Assembly: GCA_026075535.2 (NCBI GenBank)
Contig: AP026548.1
Coordinates: 7,316,001 to 7,380,000 of the forward strand
Direction: 5' to 3'
Source: Tricholoma matsutake
Lineage: Eukaryota > Basidiomycota > Agaricomycetes > Agaricales > Tricholomataceae
Length of the DNA: 64,000 nt
Shown here: in pieces, positions 42,899 to 55,224 of the stretch
Numbering within the stretch: the first letter of the stretch is position 1
Layout: the number at the start of each line of letters is the position of its first letter
The notes under the pieces: model-generated
What the model was told of the DNA's origin: nothing
The model's database searches: none
Seen by the model: the letters and a program-made list of their open reading frames with translations, nothing else
Position numbers and translations under genes: made by a program

Positions 42899-43798
42899 TC
42901 ACCTGTTCGAAAGAACATATTCATAAAATTTAAATCCAGTTGTAAACGTGATGAGCAGACCGGCCCAACAAACCACACCGCCCAAAGCCCCAGCCACCGC
43001 CGCCGCCACGGGAGTCAACATTACCGGCATACCAGCTCTGTAGCCTTTTCCCGCTAGGCATGTAACGCCTATGGGTCCCGCCGCACTCCCGAGCCCCAGC
43101 ATCAAAGCCCCACAACAAAAGCATCCCGCATATATTCTCGCTCGCATTGCGAGGTTAACCGGCGATGCAGTGATAAAACTGTCATCGAAGAAATCCTCCT
43201 GAGCTTCGCGCGTGGGAGATGAAGGTGATATAGGAAGGAATAGGCAAAATAAAAAAAAGAGGGGTAGGGAGAGGACAGCACCCCCTGTGGCGCCTGTATA
43301 TACAGAAGGGAGGAGAGGTGACGACCAATGTGCAGACGAGGTATTGATTTGAAGGATGGCGTGGCCTGTGACAAGATAGAGGAGGGAAAAAAGGGGCGGT
43401 AGGGGGATAAAAATGGGTAGATAAATGAGACGTCGAGATGTGGGGTATTTTCGGAAGCAATTCAGGACGTGTGGTCCGCTCTTGGTCTGTATCCTGGAAG
43501 GTGACGCAAGCGGTGGTCTGTGTGAGAAGTGAGATCGTTGCTCTTGCCGTTGGTGCTCTAGGCGATTGTATTGATCATGAGATTTCTTTCGTCCGTCGCT
43601 GCCATTGTTGGGCGTAGGAACAGTAGGTACGAAGCGCAGCGGCTGAAGTCGAGGATGGAAATGTGCAACAACTGGTGAGGGGTGGATCTGGGAGGGTGGA
43701 AGCGCCACATAAGGATGGGACGGCACTACCACTATAGGTAAGGAAGCTCGGTGAGTTCTTGGTGTCGGTGGAAGGTCTTTGTCGAGTGCCAGAGACAT
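42899..43798 (-). CDS. Predicted multi-pass membrane protein, unrecognised
   Basis: Single exon, 299 residues, starting MSLALDKDLPPTPRTHRASL. Residues 1-120 are proline- and basic-rich and likely cytosolic. Hydrophobic segments lie at about 123-150 (LIYLPIFIPLPPLFSLLYLV), 173-192 (AVLSLPLFFLFCLFLPI), 222-250 (IYAGCFCCGALMLGLGSAAG) and 258-296 (VMLTPVAAAVAGALGGVVCW), suggesting four membrane spans. Convergent with the GH105-like gene, about 200 bp apart. No catalytic motif; a fungal membrane protein of unknown function. Confidence 0.7.
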   Translation of the reverse strand: MSLALDKDLPPTPRTHRASLPIVVVPSHPYVALPPSQIHPSPVVAHFHPRLQPLRFVPTVPTPNNGSDGRKKSHDQYNRLEHQRQEQRSHFSHRPPLASPSRIQTKSGPHVLNCFRKYPTSRRLIYLPIFIPLPPLFSLLYLVTGHAILQINTSSAHWSSPLLPSVYTGATGGAVLSLPLFFLFCLFLPISPSSPTREAQEDFFDDSFITASPVNLAMRARIYAGCFCCGALMLGLGSAAGPIGVTCLAGKGYRAGMPVMLTPVAAAVAGALGGVVCWAGLLITFTTGFKFYEYVLSNR

Positions 43799-44121
43799 AA
43801 ACTAACGGAGCTAATGACAGCGGATGAATAGCAGCGAAAGACTCTGGAAATCACATCTGCGGCAGTGTTAATCCGCTAACTTCTTAATGCGATGACCCAA
43901 ACGTTCTACAGATTTGATACATCAAGCATCAAGCTTCAAGAGGAGCAAGACGTAGTTAGGGTAACATCATGATGAGCATTGCTTTGTTTGGTGTTCGACA
44001 AGAGGTGAGTGACATTCAACGTGAGATCATAAACACAAAATAAGTACTGTCCAATGACATCAGCTCAAAAAAACGCCATCAATCCCGAAATACTCACGAT
44101 GTCATCAAGATTAGAACAACT
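43799..44121. other. Intergenic region
   Basis: Holds the promoter of the membrane-protein gene and the 3' flank of the next gene. No other feature. Confidence 0.4.
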
Positions 44122-45279
44122 TCATACACCAGGAATGGATGCATGATGGGCAAGATGCAGCACACAATCTCGGAAAATATTCGATGCCTTCACGGTGAAA
44201 GTGCGTACATTGCGCGCCTTCCTAGGTTTCTGGGAGGTGTTACCCTCGTTAGCCAGCGTCCAATATATGGTGGAGGCAGGCAGAAGATCGGAATAGCGGG
44301 TTTGCAAATCCTTGACCTTTGAATAGCTCATTAGATACATTATCCTTACAAAACATTGTTGGTACGAACGACTTTGTGGTATTCCAGAGTATTCTTTTTA
44401 AATGCGATCCATCGTGCGCGGATCGATTGCACATGCACGAGCGAGTCGGTTTCATCTACTGCTTGAGTAACGGTGGAAGAAAGTCCACCTGCGGCCAAAT
44501 CTGCTTTGATTGCGCCACAGCAACCAGCAAGGTGTGAAGTGTGAACAAAAAACTCTGTTAGAACACCTAGATTAGCGACGAGATCGAATGCAAGATCTTT
44601 CAAAGGTCTTTGGATTGTTGTAGCTGCGTGTGATGTCAAGCAAGCACTTCAAGAAGAGGCGACACACTCACGACGGGCGGGGTCGACGGGTATATGGATT
44701 ATTGAGTTATTGTCCTTCGTCGATGCTGCAATCTGTGAAGAGCAACAAGGCTTATCGGTAAAGCCATAACGCGAGAGTGACATAACACCTCCCAACCTTG
44801 TATAGATCCTGCTCAACCTCTCGAAAAGTCTCCTGCGCTTTCAGCGCTTTCTCATATGCGTTTTCGGCTTGCATCAACAGCCCATCCAGCCGTCTTCGCC
44901 GTTCTGACTCGGTGCTGATAAGGGTAAACGACAGATCCTGATCATCTTGCCCAACAGCGAGATTGCATAAAGCTACAGCATCGCTGCTCAGTTGATGGAC
45001 GATCTGGAGAGCCAAGATGCTCGAATCAATGGCTTGGATGTAGGCTGATACCTTCTTGATGATCTTGGTTACGATCTGCGTGACCTCGATCGAAGGAGTG
45101 CTAGTGTAAGGAGTGTAAGGTGAACGGCCAGAAGCTATAAATAGAGCTACAACGCACGAAGTTTGAAGCTGGGAAAACGGGGCGAGACGCTCGAAGGTCT
45201 TGAGAGTTGCTCTAGCCAAGGCGTTCATGTCCACTTGAACTAATTCTTGTGAGGTAGGAGAAGGGATAGATTGGTCCAT
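44122..45279 (-). CDS. Unrecognised helical host protein, multi-exon
   Basis: The start is chosen at MDQSIPSPTSQELVQVDMNA (45279). Exon 1 is helical (LARATLKTFERLAPFSQLQT, SAYIQAIDSSILALQIVHQL, LMQAENAYEKALKAQETFRE) and ends VEQDLYK. Short exons IAASTKDNNSIIHIPVDPAR, then DLAFDLVANLGVLTEFFVHT...HLAGCCGAIKADLAAGGLSS...RWIAFKKNTLEYHKV, then a final exon LQTRYSDLLPASTIYWTLAN to 44122, are joined by GT-AG introns. About 330 residues in all. Mostly alpha-helical with coiled-coil character and without signal peptide. Function unknown. Confidence 0.6.
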
Positions 45280-46762
45280 TGCAGCGTCGTCGTAGGAGGT
45301 TGAAGATGGGCGAAATGTCTTGCTGGAGGGTGTTATATACAATATAACCAACCCAAACACATCGTGTAGACTCCAAGTGACGGTCATATTTGGCGTTTCG
45401 GTATATGAAAAACACGCTGCAGTATGGCTTGTTCGTAGAAACGTTGATATGTTAAAAGACAAACCCCCTGTCATTGCACGAATCTCGTCAGAGAGAAAGA
45501 CAACTCAGAAACCATTCCCATTGCCTTTGAGATGGCATTCAGTTCAAGAAGACGTCAGGAATTTCAGGTGGTCGTGCTGAATATCGTTTTGAACAGATGG
45601 CATTGCAAAATAGAGCGGGTATCTGCAACTCCAAAGTGGAGCTCTGTCACCCAATCAGCGTATTGCAATCATAACAAATTTCCTTTTACATCTATGAAAA
45701 AGGGGTTGCAAATACGCTCTAATGCCATGCACTCACCACGTTTTCTTTTTGGCTTGGAGGTCGAGGGCCTAAGTAAATTGGTACCAGAAAAAGTTAACCC
45801 AAAGCTTCGGCAGAAGGGTTAGTCCGACATCCAGTGTACGATCGTATCCTCTACTTACTACCATAAACATATGCATCACATCGGGGAGTAACCAGCTTTG
45901 AGGTTTGCCGAAAATTATAGGAGGACGAAATATCTGGTTTCCTAATTTAGGGCCACGCAAAAATGTCCAATTTGAGTCACATGACGACACTTGCTCTCAA
46001 CTCTGACAATATCACGTGAGCCAAGCGCGCGTTTCCTTCAATCGCGTTTTGTAAATTTTGCATTTCACTTAATCTTTTTAGGTATAATTATCAAATATTC
46101 ATTCTAAAAAAACTCTGTTTGAATCAAAAAGATCTTGGAACCAGCTGTTGATCATGTTAACTACACTTGCCAGGATACTATACAGCATGAGTATCATGCC
46201 GGTGCGATTCGGAAGAGTATCAAATTTGACTTTTTGTTGGCCCCACGGTGGTAAACTTCAACTTACAGTACTTTCGAGAGTTGGACAATTTTTTCTCACG
46301 ATGACGTTAACAGAATCAAGTCGTTCGCAGCTTCTCATTGACCTTATTGACTGGTCCAGCGTATGCTGACTAAACTTTCAGCAGATAAGACACCTCCGTT
46401 GGGCTACCTTTCGATTGGAGGAAAGATAAAGTTACACGACACCCGCGGTGAAAGCTTGCGGTGGGAATTCTCGTCTAGACTGTCCGAGACGTAACTTACG
46501 AAACGCAACGTGACATCCTGCCGAACGAAGGTACTTAATACTAAAATGTCGTCTTCCCTCGCCCGTGATCACGACCTGTCGGGGATGTCAAGCGAAACGT
46601 GACAGGTTGCCAAGTGTAGACGCGTAGTTCCCTCGCCCACATTGAAAATGACCGCCGTCCATCCTTAATTCCGCAGTCTCATAGTACGCAAGACCCTCGG
46701 TCGTTACTTCGGCCTTCGGTAAGACTTTTAACGGTTAGCACTCTAAACAGACTGCAAAACGA
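45280..46762. other. Intergenic region between divergent host genes
   Basis: About 1.5 kb without a convincing gene. Short frames (45320-45822, 46148-46369) lack recognisable content. It holds the upstream regions of the minus gene at 45279 and the plus gene at 46763. Confidence 0.45.
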
Positions 46763-48344
46763 ATGACCTTGACCCCTGGGGGTGCGAACAAATTGCATTA
46801 TAGTATGCGCGTATCGGACGTAGCAGGAAGGAAGCCTCCTCCAGATGGCAAGACGAAGCCAGATCATTGGGTAGATAACATAGGTTCAGCTTTCCAGAAC
46901 CCATGGCCGAGCTTTCGCAAACCATGGCTAAAGGATATGCTTACCGTTCGTTGCCGTTTTTCCCGCCCACGTCGTGCTCTTACTGAAACCAATATCAGAT
47001 GCTCTACGAGATTTGGCGATTCCCGTCCGTTAATAAGGAGACCTGCACCCTTATACCCTTCCGCAAACCGACATGGGGTATTGGAGCTAATGATGAAGAA
47101 GACACCAGCGAAAAGATTAAGGCAACATGGCTCGGACACGCCTGCTTCCTGCTGGAACTACCCTCTCGTTCCGACCCTGGAGTGCGTGGCGTGCGCATTC
47201 TGTTCGACCCTGTCTTCAGCGAAAGATGTTCGCCTAGTCAATGGCTGGGTCCGAAACGGTATACTCGTGAGTCTTTGGGCTGCTCTGATGGTGAACCCGG
47301 AGAAAAAAACCCTGAAATCAGCCGCACCCTGCAAAATTGAAGAGATACCTGAAATTGATGCTGTCATCATATCAGTTAGTTGCCCCTTCACTTTACATCT
47401 TTAACAACTTATTATTCATCTGCCTGGTGGCAGCACAACCACTACGATCAGTAAGTACACTTTTCCTCCATCGAATAAAACTGACCGATATTACAGTCTA
47501 GATTCTCATACCATTCGCCTTCTCTCCAACCGTACTCGCACCCCCCATTTCTTCGCACCCCTGGGTAATGGCCATTTCTTTGAAAACCACGGAGTTCCGA
47601 AAAAGAATATACACATCATGGACTGGTGGGATACAAAGCGCTTGGAAGTCCCTGATTTGTTTGGTCAGGAAGCACAGAACCAGACTGCTGTCGTCGACGT
47701 TACCTGTACCCCATGTCAACATCTTACCGGCCGCCGTGTTATCGACAACTGCAAATCATTGTGGGCCAGTTGGGTCATTGAAGAAGTCAGATCACCTTCG
47801 CATCCCCAACAGGTTGAAGATGTATCGTTGAGAAATATGGACCCTCCTGCGAAGGTGTTTTTCGGGGGAGACACCGGATACCGCTGTGTTTCTGATGGTC
47901 AAGACGAAGATAAAGTACCCGTCTGCCCGGTATTCAAAGAGATCGGCCAGAAATTTGGGGGATTTGACTTTGCTATGATTCCTATCGGGTAAGAGAAATC
48001 TCAATGATTCCTGGTGAACGTTCAGACGCGAGTCAAAGTTGTACTGTGACAGGGCATATATGCCTCGACATATCATGTCGTCTGTCCACTGTGCGCCGCA
48101 GGACAGCGTACGTCTCTTCAAAGATATCATGGCTAAGAGAGCAGTTGGTATGCACTGGGGGTATGTGTTTAATTTCATCATATTGTTTCCGACTCTTCCC
48201 TGTGACCCTTCCTATAGAGCTTGGGTGTTGACAACAGAAGATGTCCTCGAGCCACCGAGAAAGTTAGCTGAGGAATGCAAGAATATTGGAATGGAAGACG
48301 GAGTTTTTGGGGTTTGTGGAATAGGGGAAACTTTGTTCATTTGA
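46763..48344 (+). CDS. NAPE-PLD-like metallo-beta-lactamase-fold phospholipase D
   Basis: Seven exons (46763-46945, 46999-47266, 47322-47374, 47434-47450, 47497-47988, 48053-48160, 48218-48344) total 1,248 nt, in frame, 415 residues. Motifs: HWVDNIGSAFQNPWPSF near the start, ATWLGHACFLLELP, ILFDPVFSERCSPSQWLGPK, the zinc site HNHYDHLDS, a third ligand region TPCQHLTGR, FFGGDTGYR, AYMPRHIM and MHWGAW. These are the landmarks of N-acyl-phosphatidylethanolamine-hydrolysing phospholipase D, which releases N-acylethanolamines from membrane lipid. The 17-nt fourth exon alone encodes most of the HxHxDH box. All metal ligands are present, TGA stop. Confidence 0.9.
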
Positions 48345-49174
48345 TTGAATGCCACTTGAATGAGATGTAGCGAGTCTTTTAGTTCATAGTTGTTTTGAAT
48401 GTAATTCACTGTGTTTCCAGCAAACACATTTTGATTACATAGCTGATTACATAAAGAACAGAACAAGCCCAAAAGTTCTCTGTGAGCCAACTGTGAGCCC
48501 AGCATGGGATCTCTGTGGGCTTAGATGGATCAGAATGATACATAGTATATGTGACCAGAATGAGGCTGCTGGATACACTGAGACCACATACAGCAGAAAA
48601 TAAATACTATATTCCTGCTACTTTAGTAGTGGGTCCTGTGGGCCACTCTGGCACTGAAATGCACTCACGTGAATTTGATAAATATAGAACTTATTTCCAT
48701 TCAAGGGTATCACATTCCATGTTATATTTTATTCTCAGACATGGGTGAGACCAGACAGAGCCACTGCTACCTCAGTACACTAAAATCTTTCTCATCACTT
48801 CCACCCAACCAAATACACTGTTTTCTACCTATGACTTGTGATAACACAGCAAAACTTCTGCTGTTTCTACCTGAAGATGATTATAGCACAATGGGCCATC
48901 TTTGGCTTACACACTGCATCTGAAGAGATCACAAATTGTCACTTTGACTTAGAACAGGACCCTTCCAACTGGCAGACACCTTGCAGTGATTTCTGCCCTG
49001 GAATTGCACATCAAATCAAGAATCTCAGAGGCATCGGGGTTTGGTGCTGGAACCCAGAAGAACAGGAGACAACAGAGATTGAAAAAGGCTGTATTATGCA
49101 CATTGGCAATAGGTGCCATAACATATTTTGCTGGTGGTATCACCATCAATCCTTCCACTGAATGCCCACCTCCA
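48345..49174. other. Repeat-derived intergenic sequence
   Basis: Not coding. The part at about 48730-48900 (CTCAGACATGGGTGAGACCA and onwards) recurs diverged at about 55370-55490 on the other side of gypsy-2, so both belong to an older unnamed repeat. Confidence 0.5.
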
Positions 49175-49401
49175 TGTAAGCTTACCTTGATTAGAGTTAA
49201 GCTTCACTGACTCGGCCAGAACAGAATAGGATCAGAGTATATAATGAAAGTGAGAAGGTGCAGGGAATATACAGCGGTGGCTATAGTGAACATAAGAGGG
49301 AAAGATAAGATGGTCAGAAGATGATGAGTTAGTAGATATATATGGGGGAATTTGACAGGTGTCTAAATAAGAGCAAAGGATGAGTAAGCCCCAGGATTAC
49401 A
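49175..49401 (-). repeat. Gypsy-2 3' LTR
   Basis: 227 bp, near identical to 54993-55219. The adjacent CCCTCCCCCC (plus strand) is the polypurine tract read on the minus strand. Confidence 0.95.
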
Positions 49402-49404
49402 CCC

Positions 49405-52400
49405 TCCCCCCCTCTCAAAAATTCTGCAACATCAGCCAGACAACCAGAAAGGGAAGGTAAGTGAGTGTGAACTACAAACTGCTCGTCGGGTGCATCAAAA
49501 ACCCCTTGGGGAAAAGCTACCAGTGGCAGGGACATGGTGAAAGTAAACTGGACATGATGCCCTCATTGTTTTCCTGCCAACCAGTTGTCCAACACTGCAT
49601 TGTCCGCAAGTTCCAATCCAGGAAGCCACTTGTCTTCTTTGGGTCCGTAACCTAGCCAACAAACTAGGTATTGCATGCCATGTCCACATTTTCATGCATC
49701 AATGGTTTTGTCCACATAGTATTCTTGCATGCCATCCTCAGTTATGATCATGCTGGGGTGTGCGAGTTCTCAAGAAGGGAAAAGAGAGCTGTTGTTCTCA
49801 TTGTAAGGATGCACCTCTGCAGTGTGGAACGTGGGGTAGACATTCAAGGTGGGCGGTAAGTTCAGGGTGACCATTGATGCTTTGTGGTTGATGTCTGCAA
49901 TTGAATATGGACCATCAAATCTGGGCATAAATTTAGCAACTCGCTGTTCACCTTTTGCTGTGTATTGTCGTCACCTGTTCTTAGTTGATAACATGACATG
50001 ATCCCTGATGTCGAGTTCAAGGTCGTTTCCTTGAGTGAGGTTGGCATAGGCTGCTTGGGATACTTTTGCTTTCAGAAGATTATCCTGAGCTTCAAAAACA
50101 TCTTGTTGTAATCACTTGATCAGTTCTCTTGCACATTGTTCTTCTGGTGTAGTAGTTACAATTGGTGCAATTAATGGGGGGATGAGGCAAGGACTTTGGC
50201 CCATTCGCAGTTGAAAAGGTGAGTATCCTGATCCTTTTTGATTCTGGGCCACATGATATTGCAGGGCTTGATTGACAGTCTTGTTCATCCTTTTGCTCGC
50301 ACCATCAGTTTGTGGGTGGTATGCAGATGACATTTTCAATTTGACACCCATCAGTTTATGCAATGCAGTCCAGAACTTTGACATGAACAGTTTGTCATGG
50401 TCCAAAATGATTTCTAATGGCAGTCCATTTTTGCAGTACCAGCGGTCAAAAAAGATTCCAGCAAGGTCCAGGGCAGTGATGTCTGTGTGAGTTGCCATGA
50501 TTTGGATGTCAGCATTCAACCTGTCAGTCATAGTTAAGATACAGTTATAACTGTTGTCTTCTGGTAAGGGCCCAATGAAATCCATTGCCACTGAGTCACC
50601 TTGTTGGTCAGGTATGGGTAAGGGATGTAATGGCCCAGCTGGTCATGTTGTTTTTGATTTGTTGCATTGGCATTCTGAGCAGCTTGGGACATATGCAGAT
50701 TCAAAGTCTCAGTGCATGTTCAGCCAGTAGTATGATGTCCATAATGTGCCATAAGATTTCTCAAATCCAAAGTGGCCTGGTGAGTCGTGGGCAAGACGGA
50801 ATAGAGATTCTCAAATGTTACCGTTTGAAGGGATGACCAGATGGTTCCCAATGAACAGCAGTTTGTCTTTTTCCTTGATTGTTGGCATTCCCGGTGCAGT
50901 GTTGCATAATTTCTTACACCAAGGGTCTGTCTCATATCCCTCTATTATGGCGGTGGTCAATGCTGGATCTTGGGATATGGACAGCACAGAGGTGACAGCC
51001 TGCATTGACGCAATGTCAGTCTCAGCCAGTGTGTGTGCAGACAGCAGTGGGCAAGCATGTGTTGTGGGCAGGACAGCATTGATGGTCATAATGTTCTCAT
51101 CATTGTCATCAGGGCAGTAATCATAAGGTGATCTAGCATTGCATACAGCCGTTTCGCTAGAGACACAGACCTTAACTGGTAAGCAGGATAATGCATCTGC
51201 AACAGTGTTATGTTCCCCTTTGATGTACACAATCTTTGCATCAAATTGTGACATGAATTCCATCCATCATGCCTGGGGGTGTGACAAGTCTGGTTGAGTG
51301 TTGAAGTTTTCAAGAGTTTTATGATCTGTGAATATTGTGAATGAGCTGCCGACAAGGTCCACTCTCCATTTCCATAAGGCTCTGATGATGGCAAGCATCT
51401 CCTTTTCATGCACCGGGTAGTTCAACTCGGCACCTTTGAAGGTCATAGAGTTGAAGGTGACAGGTCGAGCGGTCTCCCATGTTTTGCCAAAAGAGAGCAC
51501 TGCCCCAGAGCAGTAGTCACTGGCATCTGTGGTGACAAAGATTTTGCTTTCGAGGTCAGAGTGGTCTATCGTTGTTAGACAGTTGCAGCTGACAACAATT
51601 GCTTTAACAGCCTCAAATGCAAATTGATGTTCAGTGGTCCATGCGTGGAATGAATGTGTCACTTCAGCAGTCATGAGTGGGGTTAGGACAGTGGTGTGTG
51701 TTGTGAGGTTTGGGAGGAATGAGGCTAAGTAGCGGACAAGGCCAAGGAACTGGCACATGTCTGTGGCAGAACAGGGTTGTGGCCATGCCAGGATGCATTC
51801 CACTTTTTGTGAGTCCACCTCGATGCCTTTGGATGAGATGTGATGTCCCAAAAAATCAATTGAGGAGCAGTAAAGTTGTGTCTTTTTGGGGTTGCAGTAC
51901 AAGCGTGCAGCACAGAGAGCATTGAGAATGGTCCTCACATTGCGGTGATGTTCTTCAATTGTGTTTGACCATATGACAATGTCATCTAGATATACATGGC
52001 AAGTTTTCCCAATGTATTCATGGAGAGCAACCACAACCCTCCATTGATGGATTGCAGGTGCATTACAAAGTCCCATTGGCATGACAAGCCATTAATACAG
52101 ACCAAAGGGTGTTGATACAGCTGTTAGAGGGATGTCATCAGGGTGCATCCTTGTTTGGAAAAAGCTGTCGGTCATATCGATGGTCACCCAAATTTTTCCC
52201 TTGGTGCAATCATTGAGAATATCATCTACTCTTGGCAGTGGGTGTGAGTCGATGATGGTGTTGGTGTTCAGTTGTCAGTAGTCATTGACCCAGTGTGGCA
52301 GTACAGTAGGGTCTGCCTTGGGGATGATGAAGGCGGGTGATGCACAGGGTGACACTGATGGTCTGATGTGCCCAGCATCCAGGTGTTTTTGGATCAAGGT

Positions 52401-52640
52401 ACCCCATGCCTCACAGAATTTACGTGGGCATTGATAGGTTTGTGGATAACTTGCTCAGCATTTTCAGTTTGTTATGGGCCTGGACATCCATTGGCAACAG
52501 ATCCATGTGTGGAATGGGTTTGAAGATTTCATGATATTCTGCCTTCAGTTGGTCTTCATGGTGCATGAGTTCTGCGAGATGGGTTGAGTGTTTCTACTCG
52601 TGTGTTCACTGCTCCCACAATGTTGACTGCCTTGATGTAG
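49405..52640 (-). pseudogene. Gypsy-2 pol: RT, RNase H, integrase, chromodomain-like tail
   Basis: RT: WLVMPMGLCNAPAIHQW, YLDDIVIWSN (intact), DFLGHHISSKGIEVDSQKVE. RNase H: IFVTTDASDYCSGAVLSFGK. Integrase: CSECQ knuckle, MDFIGPLPEDN, LEIILDHDKLF and YHPQTDGASKRMNKTV. The catalytic glutamate of GASER is Lys (50292-50294). The chromodomain-like end reads MQYLVCWLGYGPKEDKWLPG. In-frame TGA codons at 51267, 50811, 50709 and 50643 stand for arginines conserved in the family (SHPQA-WMEF, GNI-ESLF, NMH-DFES, KTT-PAGP). A TAA precedes WLVMPMG. Confidence 0.9.
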
Positions 52641-52969
52641 TCAAATGACATCAGTCATCTCCGAGCACTCAGCACATATGTCAATTCAGCCAGTACCAGT
52701 TTACGGCCAGCTCGCACTTCTTTTAATTGTTCTTTCAGTTTTAGTTTCTTCTGTTTCAGTGGTGGCAGTGGCAGCAGATTCAACAAGTCATAATTGTTAC
52801 GTTTATGTATGCATGTTCATGTGGCATGGTCAGTTACAATACTATTATGTGTTAAGAACAGTAGTCCCAGTATGATTGAAGTGCAAAGGTTTAGTGCTAT
52901 CAGAGTGTGTATGTTTTGAGAAGTCCATAGTCTGTCTTCAGAAGTCACAGAAAGTCTTACCCATTCTGT

Positions 52970-54990
52970 AAGAGTCGTTCATGATAATGCATTGGAGGTT
53001 TTGACAGCAACATCGACAGTTTCAGGTTTGGGCAGTAGGTGATGGCATAAGCCGAGTTTGTTTACTAAGTCTGTGTATATGAGCACAACATGAGTGCCAT
53101 TGTCTAACAGCATAGGAATGGTAAGGGGAAATTCTGTGTCGGGACCGGTTACCTGACCCTTCCACCAGAGGTGGGGGGCATGGAAAGGAGCACTCACCTC
53201 ATCAGCATCTTCATCTTTGGTGTCGGACCCCTCTCCCAGTGCCAATGAAGCGGAGGGAAAGGTTGCAGCAGTATCTTCAGCCCAGGACCCTATGGCGGCA
53301 ATTGGCCAAGGTAGGTTTCTGTTTCCTGAGCTGTTGCCAGAGCTCATGCCCACCACAGGGGTGACAATGGTAGGGGTGGGTGCAATGGGTGCAGTTGGAG
53401 GCGGTGGGTGCAAGGGCTGGTTGATTAGCCCAGTGTACATTGCTGCATCTGGGAATCCATTGGGACAATTCTTAGAGATGTGGTAGACATTGAGTTGACG
53501 ACACTTTTGACAGCCATGGTTGTTGTCAAGCTGTTCTCACTCTCCATTGGTGAGTGCTGTTAGATGTTGAATAGTGCTGGCAATAGCAGCGGAGATAGCA
53601 GCACGGGCATTTGCAGTGTAGGTAGCCACAGTGGCAGGGCCACCATTGTTGCGGCAACATTTGCTAGTGTCTTCACATCTGTTGAAAACTTCTTTGGTGA
53701 CTTCCTGAGCCTGTTTCAAATCTGCTCAGCAATTCTCGTCATGGCATTTCACTTCTAATGCCCACAGGTGTAGGGTGAGGATCTTGTCAACTTTGTTAGC
53801 ATTGCAGCGATGGGTAAGTTCTGGGTCGAGACCAGCTTCCAGTTTTTCATGGAGAGAGGTGTCTGAGAAGTGTGATGGAGTATTGGCTAGCAGGGAGTTG
53901 AGGGACTGCATGTGGGAAAACCAGTCCCAGAATGATTGATTTTGTTTAAGCGTGGCTGCAAGAATGCAGTGGTGGACAGTTAGTTCCCAGTCTGGGTCAA
54001 GATAGTTAGCCCTGAGTTCTGCCATGAAGTCGGAGAAGGAGAGCGTGAGTAGTGTTTCAAGGTCCGGTCTTTTGCTATTTTGCTGTATCTCAGCAATGGC
54101 TGAATGAAATCATTTTGTCAAAGAGAGGACCCCCCATTATTTTCACTTCTCTATGCATGATTAAATTTTGTGATTATATTGACAATCACTGACCAGATTC
54201 CTTATGTTCCAGAGATGACACCCCAGTCTTTGGCCAGATCTATCTGCTCAAATATTTTCATGATTTTATCTTATTGTTTGAGGTAGTAGGAGGAGTTTAA
54301 ATTTTAAAAAGACTGCAAAAGACTGCAACCCAACTGGACCTCAAAACACTAAGTGTGAGGAGATGATTGCAATCACCGCTAATCCAGTCACAGATATGGG
54401 AGTCTCTGAAGCAGCCGAGAATCTTGTGGACTTGGTCATCTTCTTTGACCTCTTTGCAATTGAAAAAGTCAAGGCAGCCCAATTCAAATGTGCACATAAC
54501 AGCAGGATCAATCTTGCCAGCAAGAAGAATGGGTGATTTTGATTGGTGTACATGTTCGACGACAGCAACTTGGTTGGGAATGAAGGACATAGCGAATGAG
54601 GTATGTGATGTGTGAGAGGTGAAAATTTCATAGTTGGAAGAGGAGTCGGAATCAGTGTGGTGGTGACAAGGTGATGCAGTGGGAGTGGCTATATGCGCGA
54701 AAACAGCTGATTGTTTGTTGTTGTTGTTGGTTTCAGCAATCAGTGTCAACAGCAAAGTTGCAACTGCAACAGGGTAACATGATGGCGTGGAGGCAGGGCC
54801 TGATGGATTGGCTGCTGTTCGGTGCGATGCTGGGGTGCTCAGAGCAGAGACAGTAGGATGCAGATGTGTCGATGCATGTGTCGCTGGGGTGGAAGATTTT
54901 CTTTGCGACAGTTTGAAAAAAAATAAGGAATGGCGAGCAGCTAGCACAGCAGTAATGACCTGACAGTTCTGATCTGTATTCAAAAAAAAA
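52970..54990 (-). pseudogene. Gypsy-2 gag, zinc knuckle and protease
   Basis: Ser/Thr/His-rich leader, then ILLAGKIDPAVMCTFELGCL, ELRANYLDPDWELTVHHCIL, SFWDWFSHMQSLNSLLANTP and FSDTSLHEKLEAGLDPELTH, a gag capsid region. A knuckle CQKCRQLNVYHISKNC follows. The protease segment FPLTIPMLLDNGTHVVLI has D-N-G where D-T/S-G is usual. Frames are broken in several places, and 52082-52980 (RT N-terminal part) is heavily interrupted. Confidence 0.8.
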
Positions 54991-54992
54991 AG

Positions 54993-55219
54993 TGTAAGCT
55001 TACCTTGATTAGAGTTAAGCTTCACTGATTTGGCCAGAACAGAATAGGATCAGAGTATATAATGAAAGCGAGAAGGTGCAGGGAATATACAGCAGTGGCT
55101 ATAGTGAATGTAAGAGGGAAAGATAAGATGGTCAGAAGATGACAAGTTAGTAGATATATATGGGGGAATCTGACAGGTGTCTAAATAGGAGCAAAGGATG
55201 AGTAAGCCCCAGGATTACA
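54993..55219 (-). repeat. Gypsy-2 5' LTR
   Basis: 227 bp with the same ends. It differs from the other LTR at a handful of positions, several of them CG against TG or CA (for example GACTCGGCC/GATTTGGCC, AGCGG/AGCAG). Confidence 0.95.
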
Positions 55220-55224
55220 CTCCA

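Larger units (their letters stand above)
49175..55219 (-). mobile_element. Gypsy-2: full-length Ty3/gypsy element, degenerate
   Basis: Two 227-bp LTRs (TGTAAGCTTACC...GGATTACA) and a perfect 5-bp target duplication CTCCA (49170-49174, 55220-55224). The coding strand is minus: gag, zinc knuckle, protease, RT, RNase H, integrase, chromodomain-like end. Directly after the 5' LTR (leftward of 54993) is CTTTTTTTTTTG in place of an obvious tRNA primer site, as in gypsy-3. Many in-frame TGA codons. Confidence 0.95.
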
